Shown here: piece after piece, positions 1 through 4,254 of the stretch | Numbering within the stretch: position 1 is the first letter of the stretch | Layout of the letters: every line of letters begins with the position of its first letter | Assembly (NCBI GenBank): GCA_007120615.1 | Contig: SKNI01000305.1 | Span: forward strand, 1 to 5,259 | DNA length: 5,259 bases | Direction: 5' to 3' | Source: Myxococcales bacterium | GTDB taxonomy: Bacteria > Myxococcota_A > Bradymonadia > Bradymonadales > Bradymonadaceae | Translations under genes and position numbers: made by a program | The notes under the pieces: model-generated | Databases searched by the model: none | Told to the model about the DNA's origin: nothing | Seen by the model: the letters and a program-made list of their open reading frames with translations, nothing else

Positions 1-130
1 CACCGGTAGTCACCTCGCCGGCGCTACAGCCCGACCCGACGACACCGGCAAAAGCCAGCGCCAGCACCAGGACGATACGGCTCCGCACGATGCCGGACCA
101 TCGAATAATTTCCACCTGTCGCTCATTCAT
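1..130 (-). CDS. Probable lipoprotein, N-terminal fragment (runs off the window)
   Basis: Only the first 43 codons are inside the window. The ATG at 130-128 is preceded on the minus strand by GGGAG (140-136) with a 5-nt spacer, a good ribosome binding site that decides the start. The translation begins MNERQVEIIRWSG, then has a basic stretch (R16, R18), a hydrophobic run at about residues 19-32 (rich in I, V, L and A), then G-S-G-C with Cys35. This is the layout of a type II (lipoprotein) signal peptide. The lipobox is imperfect because the -3 position is Gly instead of Leu. After Cys35 the chain continues S-A-G-E-V-T-T-G, typical of the flexible linker behind a lipidated Cys. If this is correct, the mature protein is anchored to the inner or outer membrane. 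Nothing in the visible part shows its function. It is divergent from the sulfatase-like gene at 259. Confidence 0.7.
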   Translation of the reverse strand, partial: MNERQVEIIRWSGIVRSRIVLVLALAFAGVVGSGCSAGEVTTG

Positions 131-258
131 CTCTACTCCCAAAATTCGGTCTACCAATCACCCTTCTATCCCGTGCATCAGGGAAGACTATTGCAAATTA
201 AACCACTTTCCAACGAAGATGCCGATAATTTCAGGTCGTTTGATTTCAAGAAACCGCT
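131..258. promoter_or_regulatory. Divergent intergenic region, presumed promoters for both flanking genes
   Basis: This 128-bp gap separates two divergent start codons and is visibly richer in A and T than the flanking coding DNA, so the promoters of both genes should lie here. On the plus strand a GATAAT (224-229) lies 29 bp before the ATG at 259 and resembles a -10 box, but I see no good -35 hexamer at 16-18 bp from it. The self-complementary TTGCAA at 191-196 could serve as half of a -35 on either strand, but its spacing to any -10 is wrong. The individual elements are therefore not assigned. The reading frame that crosses this region from position 90 has no coding character. Confidence 0.4.
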
Positions 259-2445
259 ATGACTTTATCAAAGCCACAACACCTCTTCTCGACACTCCTG
301 ATCGCCTGCGCCGCGCTTTTTATCGGCGAAGCGCTCTATCTGGTGTTCGCCGAATCTCAGGTCCGGCTGTGGATGGTCTTCGTCCATCTGGGCGTGGGAG
401 CACCGCTGGCAGTGGTGGGAGCCCTGCTCGCGACGCTGGCGATCACTCACTGGCGAGGGCATCTGGGAGACTCCTGGCCTTCGGAGCGAGTGACGGCCTG
501 GATGCTGACCGCCGCGATCTCGGGTGCCGGGTGGGTGGGAGCGTCGACCCTCTTTACGATGAGCCTGAGCGGTCGCATCGCCACCGAGTGGATGGCCGCC
601 CTTGCCACCGCTCTCGGCGCGGCGATCTCGCTGGTTATATTCGTCGCCGCATCCGGTGTAATCGCGACCTATGTGGAGCGCCTCTTAGGAATCTGTGCGA
701 CCCGACCGATCCTGGCCCAACTCGCCCGACCTCGGACCTGGCTTATGGCCGCCGGTCTTGGATTCGTCGCGGCCATCGCCCTTGGCTTTATGGTCGCCGC
801 TGACACGTTGAGCGTCTTGCCCTGGGCCTATGTGGTGGGACCGGTCGTCGCAGTGATCGCCGGAGTGGCCGCTCATTTCCTCCTCGGCCGAAGCTCTCTC
901 GATGCAGCGCCCCTTCGTCGATACCTGGTGGCGGGACTCATCGCCCTGGGCCTCTTCTCATTCTTTTTGCCCGGCCCCCTCGACGGCGCTCGGCAGTCCT
1001 TCGTCGACCGCCCCGCTCTGGCGAGCCTGTGGAAGTCCACCCTCCACCCCTACCTCGACTTTGACGGCGACGGGTCGCTCTTTTTCTACGGCGGCGGAGA
1101 TTGCGCGCCCTTCGACCCCGACCGGGGACCCAATCAGCGAGAGATCCCCAATGACGGCATCGACCAGAATTGCTCGGGCTTCGATCTGGTGGTCGACCTG
1201 GATGAATTCCACAGCGGTCCCAAGCACGTCGAGCGCCCCGATGGAATCGCCGACAAGCCCCACGTGATCTTGATCACCACCGACGCCCTCTCCTTTCCCC
1301 ACACTACGGTCGGCGGCTACGAGCGCGACGTGACCCCGAATCTTGCCCAGTGGGCCGACCGAGCCACCGTCTTCGAGACCGCCTTCTCCAACTCCACCTC
1401 CACCCGCCTCGCCATGCCCGGACTTCTGGCCAGCAAGATGAACAGCCAGATGCATCTGAAAGACGGCCGGGTTCACCCCTACGACTATCACGACGACGAG
1501 GAGACCCTGGCGGTATTTTTGTCCCGCAAGGGCTACCGCACGGTTCATATCCCGGGCACCAGCTATTTTGCCGATCGCTGGGACGGCTACTGGAACGGCT
1601 TCGACGAGGTCGATACCGAAACCTTCCGAAACGCCGCCGATGAGCACCACACTTCACCGGAGTTGACCGACGCCGCCATCGAGGTCATCGAAAATCACGA
1701 CGACGGCCCCCTGCACCTCTGGATCCATTATTACGACCACCACGGCCCCTATATCATCCCCGAAGGCGGCAAAATCTTTGGCGACGGAGAGTCCAATAAC
1801 GACCGCTTCGACAGCGAGCTTCACTTCGCCGACCAGAGCTGGAAGCGCCTGCTCGCCACCATCGAAGACACCTGGGAGCCCGACGAATATATTATCGTCT
1901 TCACCTCCGACCACGGCGAAGCCTTCGACGACAATCATCCTCGCCAGCACCACGACTTTTCGGTCTATACCCGCCCTCTCCACATACCGCTGATCATCCA
2001 GGCTCCCTGGGGCCGAGGCCAGCGAATCGAAGGCCTCACGGGCCACATCGACGTGGTCCCAACCATTACCAACCTCATCGGCACCGAACCGAGAGAAGAC
2101 TGGCTCGGCGAGTCCCTGGTACCCGCGCTGGTCGACGGCACAAGCCCCGAGAAGTCGGTGATCTACTCCCTCTTCTACATCCCGGAGGCCGCCAAACGGG
2201 GCGAACACCGCTTCCAGATGATCGGCGTGCGCACCGACGAGTGGTATTATTTCGAAAATCGTCGCCGCGGCGAACGCCGTCTGGTCCGCTGGCGAGAGGA
2301 CGAACTGGACCGCGACAACTTCGACCGCCGAGAGCCCGAGATCTTTGAAACGTATCGGTACGTGGCTCAGATGAAATTACAGTGGCTTCGGGAGAGGGAG
2401 ATCGGGTTGACCCATACGGTGGACGACCTGGGAAGTGAATACTGA
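259..2445 (+). CDS. Membrane-anchored sulfatase/phosphotransferase-family protein with MopE-like metal-binding motif
   Basis: This 728-residue protein belongs to the alkaline phosphatase/sulfatase superfamily. Seven hydrophobic segments (about residues 11-31, 38-62, 80-102, 111-138, 160-181, 186-209 and 222-239) should place the C-terminal part in the periplasm. A linker at about 266-309 matches the MopE-type metal-binding motif: DFDGDG, then GGDC, then a DPDRGPN stretch, then NDGIDQNCSG. The catalytic domain starts at about 333 (KPHVILITTDALS), with D342 as the likely first metal ligand. T382 stands where sulfatases carry the modified Cys/Ser, counted from F372. The metal motif TSDHGE (D551, H552) and H565 follow, then a typical HIPLII and VVPTI ending. 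The CxPSR maturation motif is absent, so a Thr nucleophile, as in phosphoglycerol transferases (LtaS) and related hydrolases, is more likely than a formylglycine sulfatase. The substrate is unknown. The ATG at 259 is the first start after an in-frame TGA (241-243); the ribosome binding site is weak (an A-rich CAAGAAA). It is convergent with nth. Confidence 0.85.
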   Translation: MTLSKPQHLFSTLLIACAALFIGEALYLVFAESQVRLWMVFVHLGVGAPLAVVGALLATLAITHWRGHLGDSWPSERVTAWMLTAAISGAGWVGASTLFTMSLSGRIATEWMAALATALGAAISLVIFVAASGVIATYVERLLGICATRPILAQLARPRTWLMAAGLGFVAAIALGFMVAADTLSVLPWAYVVGPVVAVIAGVAAHFLLGRSSLDAAPLRRYLVAGLIALGLFSFFLPGPLDGARQSFVDRPALASLWKSTLHPYLDFDGDGSLFFYGGGDCAPFDPDRGPNQREIPNDGIDQNCSGFDLVVDLDEFHSGPKHVERPDGIADKPHVILITTDALSFPHTTVGGYERDVTPNLAQWADRATVFETAFSNSTSTRLAMPGLLASKMNSQMHLKDGRVHPYDYHDDEETLAVFLSRKGYRTVHIPGTSYFADRWDGYWNGFDEVDTETFRNAADEHHTSPELTDAAIEVIENHDDGPLHLWIHYYDHHGPYIIPEGGKIFGDGESNNDRFDSELHFADQSWKRLLATIEDTWEPDEYIIVFTSDHGEAFDDNHPRQHHDFSVYTRPLHIPLIIQAPWGRGQRIEGLTGHIDVVPTITNLIGTEPREDWLGESLVPALVDGTSPEKSVIYSLFYIPEAAKRGEHRFQMIGVRTDEWYYFENRRRGERRLVRWREDELDRDNFDRREPEIFETYRYVAQMKLQWLREREIGLTHTVDDLGSEY

Positions 2446-2466
2446 GGTGAGTAGAAGGTCAAGGGC

Positions 2467-2524
2467 CAGGGCAAGGGAAATCGCCAAGGGGCCAAGGGGC
2501 CAAGGACGCAGAGGAAGGGCAAGG
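2467..2524 (+). repeat. Left inverted-repeat arm (AAGGGGCC type)
   Basis: Read on the plus strand, the arm is CAGGGCAAGGG, then AAATCGCC, then two copies of AAGGGGCC, then AAGGACGC and a tail ending GGAAGGGCAAGG. It is 58 bp long and matches the reverse complement of 2793-2858 with four substitutions and one 8-bp deletion, exactly one AAGGGGCC unit. It begins 21 bp after the stop of the sulfatase-like gene, so the mRNA of that gene would carry this G-rich sequence in its 3' region. Confidence 0.85.
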
Positions 2525-2545
2525 GGGTTGGGGGTGGACGGATGA

Positions 2546-2698
2546 CTGCCGCGCTTTGGGATGGTAGCTTTGTTTCGGGATGACTGCCACGTTTCGGGAT
2601 GACTGCCACGTTTCGGTACGACTGCCACGTTTCGGTAGGGCTGCTACGGTTCGGAGACAACTGCCACGTTTCTGTACGACTGCCACGTTTGAAATCTC
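2546..2698 (+). repeat. 19-bp tandem repeat array, about 8 units
   Basis: Direct repeats with consensus CTGCCACGTTTCGGTACGA begin at 2546, 2565, 2584, 2603, 2622, 2641, 2661 and 2680. The units at 2584, 2603 and 2622 share their first 14 bases. The unit at 2565 is strongly decayed (TAGCTTTGTTTCGGGATGA). The unit at 2641 is diverged and 20 bp long. The last unit keeps only CTGCCACGTTT before it runs into unique sequence. The units abut with no spacers, so this is not a CRISPR array. Conservation is highest over TGCCACGTTTCGG, while the last four or five bases vary (GATGA, TACGA, TAGGG), which suggests a conserved core with a free linker. Confidence 0.9.
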
Positions 2699-2699
2699 A

Positions 2700-2719
2700 T
2701 AGGAGATGAGCACCTCCTA
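2700..2719 (-). other. Near-palindromic hairpin at the end of the 19-bp array
   Basis: The 20-bp sequence TAGGAGATGAGCACCTCCTA is close to its own reverse complement. As RNA from the minus strand it can form an 8-bp stem (UAGGAGGU with AUCUCCUA, including one G-U pair) closed by a GCUC loop. From the plus strand the same position is an A-C mismatch, so the structure is better in the direction of nth read-through. No U-tract follows on the minus strand, so it is not a classical intrinsic terminator. It starts 2 bp after the last 19-bp repeat unit. Confidence 0.45.
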
Positions 2720-2792
2720 ACCAGAATGCGATCGTCCATGCAGCCACGGTCAGCGACCACAATCCTCGCGCCACCCAAAAGCCCGCCCCTTT

Positions 2793-2858
2793 CCTTGCCC
2801 TTCCTCCGCGCCCTTGGCCCCTTGGCCCCTTGGCCCCTTGGCGATTGCCCTTGCCCTT
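2793..2858 (-). repeat. Right inverted-repeat arm with three AAGGGGCC units and a G-quadruplex motif
   Basis: Read on the minus strand, the 66-bp arm is AAGGGCAAGGGC, AATCGCC, three copies of AAGGGGCC, AAGGGCGC, then a tail ending GGAAGGGCAAGG. It has one more 8-bp unit than the left arm and otherwise differs at four positions. On this strand four G-runs (GGGG, GGGG, GGGG, GGG), each separated by CCAA, span 2837-2811. This fits the usual G3+ N1-7 quadruplex pattern. GGCC is also self-complementary, so the same stretch could form small hairpins instead. The arm begins 23 bp beyond the nth stop codon and would lie in the 3' region of that transcript. Confidence 0.85.
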
Positions 2859-2881
2859 CTCCCCACCTCTCCCTTCCCCTC

Positions 2882-3496
2882 TCACTCCCTGACCTCCACA
2901 CATATCGGACACTCCTCCACCACATGCCCTCGGGCCGGACAATATTCGCGCCCGTAGAAGATGATCTGCAGGTGGCGCTTATTCCAGGTCTCTTTTGGGA
3001 AGAGCTCTTTTAAGTCGGACTCCGTCTCCTTGACGTTCTTTCCGGAGCTCAGCCCCCAGCGCTCGGCGAGTCGGTGGATGTGGGTGTCGACGGGGAAGGC
3101 GGGGATGCCGAACCACTGGGAGACCACCACGGAGGCGGTCTTTTGGCCCACGCCGGGAAATTTCTTGAGCTCCTTGATGGTGCCCGGTACTTCCCCGCCG
3201 AAGTCATCGATGAGCATCTGGGAGAGCTTGTTGATATTCTTGGCCTTCGTCGGAGCCAGACCGCAGGAGCGGATGCACTCCAGGATCCTGTCCTCGCCGA
3301 TCTCCACCATATCGTAGGGATTGTCGGCCAACTCGAAGAGCGACGGCGTCACCATATTGACCCGCTTATCGGTGCACTGCGCCGAGAGCAGTACTGCCAC
3401 CAACAAAGTGAAGGCGTTGGTGTGGTCCAGGGGGACCGGGGTCTCCGGATAATATTCGTCGAGCATCTCACCGATTCGATTCGCCCTCTCTTTCAC
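2882..3496 (-). CDS. nth: Endonuclease III (DNA glycosylase/AP lyase)
   Basis: This 204-residue protein matches the length and layout of Nth, which removes oxidised pyrimidines and cleaves the resulting abasic site in base-excision repair in the cytoplasm. LLSAQCTD (Q40) matches the family motif LLSAQATD. The helix-hairpin-helix reads FPGVGQKTA (113-121), with K119 as the Schiff-base lysine (E. coli K120). VDTHIHR follows, with D137 as the catalytic aspartate (E. coli D138). The C-terminal Fe-S region is unusual: cysteines at 186, 196 and 199 give C-x9-C-x2-C, and the stop codon falls five residues after Cys199, where the fourth cysteine would be. I chose the GTG at 3496 because GAGG lies 6 nt upstream. 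A TTG at 3508 would add four residues but has its AAGGA too close. The gene overlaps the end of the upstream membrane-protein gene by 29 bp, which suggests co-transcription and possibly coupled translation. Confidence 0.93.
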   Translation of the reverse strand: MKERANRIGEMLDEYYPETPVPLDHTNAFTLLVAVLLSAQCTDKRVNMVTPSLFELADNPYDMVEIGEDRILECIRSCGLAPTKAKNINKLSQMLIDDFGGEVPGTIKELKKFPGVGQKTASVVVSQWFGIPAFPVDTHIHRLAERWGLSSGKNVKETESDLKELFPKETWNKRHLQIIFYGREYCPARGHVVEECPICVEVRE

Positions 3497-3977
3497 GCCT
3501 GACCTCAATTCCTTGAAAAAATCGTTCGCTCAGCGGACCGAGGGCCGCCGTGCCCGCTTCTACGCCTGCCGACGCGCGGTAAATACCAATCAAGGCGGGG
3601 ATATAACACACAAAGGCCAGCGGTAGAAAGAGAGCACAATTGGTAAACGCCGCCAGCACAAATGCCGTGCCGATAAGGTAGATCAGACCGGCCGCCTTGC
3701 CGTGATGGAGGGAAAATTCGTTGTCCCGCATGACCAGAGGAGCGATAAAAACGGGGATGCCGAACATGATGCTGCAATAGCTGACGATTGCCATCGGCTT
3801 TCCCGAGTTCACGTCGCTCTTTGCAAACCGCCCTCGTCGCTCCGGCTCCTCCGGGCCATGGAGAACATCGTCGGCCATCTCGATGAGCTGTGCGTCCAGC
3901 GCATCACGAGGCTCGTCCAGGAGCTTTTCCAACTCCTGAAGCTCTTCAGCAGACTTTTCTTCGAGCTGAGAATCCAC
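3468..3977 (-). CDS. Small three-helix membrane protein, possibly DUF4870/Tic20-like
   Basis: This protein has 169 residues from the chosen start. Residues 1-60 are hydrophilic and rich in Glu, Asp, Leu and Arg (for example EELQELEKLLDEP), probably a cytoplasmic helical region. Three hydrophobic segments follow at about 63-82, 95-112 and 114-133, and the tail is short and charged. Between the first two helices the stretch FSLHHGKAAG (88-97) resembles the F-x-x-H-A-K-Q-A-type motif of DUF4870/Tic20-like proteins. The resemblance is by eye only, and function is unknown for most of that family. The GTG at 3977 is preceded by AGGAAGG with an 8-nt gap, so I prefer it. The frame stays open up to a GTG at 4025, which would add 16 residues but has no ribosome binding site. 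The gene is first in a minus-strand pair with nth and overlaps its start by 29 bp. Confidence 0.7.
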   Translation of the reverse strand: MDSQLEEKSAEELQELEKLLDEPRDALDAQLIEMADDVLHGPEEPERRGRFAKSDVNSGKPMAIVSYCSIMFGIPVFIAPLVMRDNEFSLHHGKAAGLIYLIGTAFVLAAFTNCALFLPLAFVCYIPALIGIYRASAGVEAGTAALGPLSERFFQGIEVRREREGESNR

Positions 3978-4058
3978 GACGGGCACCTTCCTAATCACCG
4001 TGAGGTCTACTCTCAATGTGACCACTAACGATGACCCCGTCCAGTAGCCCCGAAAAAC

Positions 4059-4132
4059 GGAGCGCGGACGTCCCCGTCCGCATCAAAGAAAAAGCGCCCT
4101 TCTCTTTATGCAACCGGGGACGTCCGAGCTCC
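4059..4132. repeat. Large inverted repeat / nested stem-loop
   Basis: GGAGCGCGGACGTCCCCG (4059-4076) and CGGGGACGTCCGAGCTCC (4115-4132) are inverted copies with a single mismatch over 18 bp. The 38-bp loop holds a second stem: GCAT (4080-4083) pairs with ATGC (4108-4111), and AAAGA (4085-4089) pairs with TCTTT (4103-4107), with one unpaired C. The left arm can alternatively fold on itself as GCGGACG / CGTCCGC (4064-4070 with 4075-4081) around TCCC, and each arm contains the palindrome GGACGTCC. There is no T-tract after the outer stem and both neighbouring genes point away, so it is not a terminator for either. It could be an operator, a 5' leader structure of the minus-strand operon, or a dispersed REP-like repeat. 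Confidence 0.75.
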
Positions 4133-4159
4133 ACAGATCCCGAGTTACAAATCCTTCCC

Positions 4160-4189
4160 TTGAGTTTACCCGCCGCGGTCAGATATTAC
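4160..4189 (+). promoter_or_regulatory. Candidate sigma70-like promoter for fumC
   Basis: TTGAGT (4160-4165) and TATTAC (4184-4189) lie 18 bp apart, each matching the sigma70 consensus at four of six positions. The start of transcription would be near 4196, giving a leader of about 59 nt before the fumC ATG. The region is AT-richer than the flanks. The match is modest and the sigma factors of this organism are unknown, so this is only a candidate. Confidence 0.35.
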
Positions 4190-4254
4190 CGTCGGTGAGA
4201 ATAAATGGATGAACCCTCTTTTTTAATATTTACCGCGAAACGAGGTCTGTACCG

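Larger units (their letters stand above)
2446..2881. repeat. Composite intergenic repeat element between convergent genes
   Basis: This 436-bp gap between two convergent stop codons carries no gene I can support. In order it holds a left purine-rich arm (2467-2524), a G-rich stretch, a 19-bp tandem array (2546-2698), a short hairpin (2700-2719), about 70 bp with no recognised feature, and a right arm (2793-2858) that is the inverted copy of the left. The arms begin 21 bp after the plus-strand stop and 23 bp after the minus-strand stop, so the element almost fills the gap. It has no transposase, no terminal CA/TG-type ends and no evident target duplication. Several minus-strand frames stay open here because the repeats contain no stops in that direction. 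They are low-complexity and not believable proteins. It may be a dispersed chromosomal repeat family, a minisatellite or a 3'-end structure shared by both transcripts. Confidence 0.75.
3978..4254. other. Divergent intergenic region between the membrane protein/nth unit and fumC
   Basis: This 277-bp gap separates divergent start codons. It contains the large dyad at 4059-4132, a candidate fumC promoter at 4160-4189, a T-run (4218-4224, CTTTTTTTAA context) and the fumC ribosome binding site at 4242-4245. I found no promoter hexamers I trust for the minus-strand operon. A TTGAGA on the minus strand (4016-4011) lies too close to the GTG at 3977 to be a useful -35. No small gene or tRNA is apparent. 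Confidence 0.5.

Noticed and set aside
90..803. Plus-strand frame of 237 codons
   Set aside because: It runs antisense over the lipoprotein start and then out of frame within the membrane domain of the sulfatase-like gene. It has no domain character and is Arg/Ser/Pro-rich, as expected of a shadow in GC-rich DNA.
958..2208. Long minus-strand frames antisense to the sulfatase-like gene
   Set aside because: They mirror the coding frame of a well-supported enzyme and have no recognisable motifs.
2546..2698. CRISPR array
   Set aside because: Units are 19 bp, contiguous, without unique spacers, and there are no cas genes.
2546..2698. Iteron-type replication origin
   Set aside because: Unit length would fit, but there is no DnaA box, AT-rich unwinding region or rep gene, and the surroundings are ordinary chromosomal genes.
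2882..2884. Selenocysteine or TGA read-through in nth
   Set aside because: Read-through leads straight into repeat-derived low-complexity residues, and no supporting selenocysteine insertion structure was recognised.
2367..2942. Several overlapping minus-strand open frames across the repeat region, encoding Gly/Arg/Lys- or Pro-rich proteins with 19-residue periodicity
   Set aside because: All frames are open only because the repeats lack stop codons on that strand. The three frames carry the same repeated peptide, none has a convincing ribosome binding site, and composition is low-complexity.
3074..3502. Plus-strand frame antisense to nth
   Set aside because: It is a shadow of the clearly recognisable Nth reading frame.
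4064..4081. Intrinsic terminator (GCGGACG/CGTCCGC hairpin)
   Set aside because: No T-tract follows on either side and both neighbouring genes are transcribed away from it.
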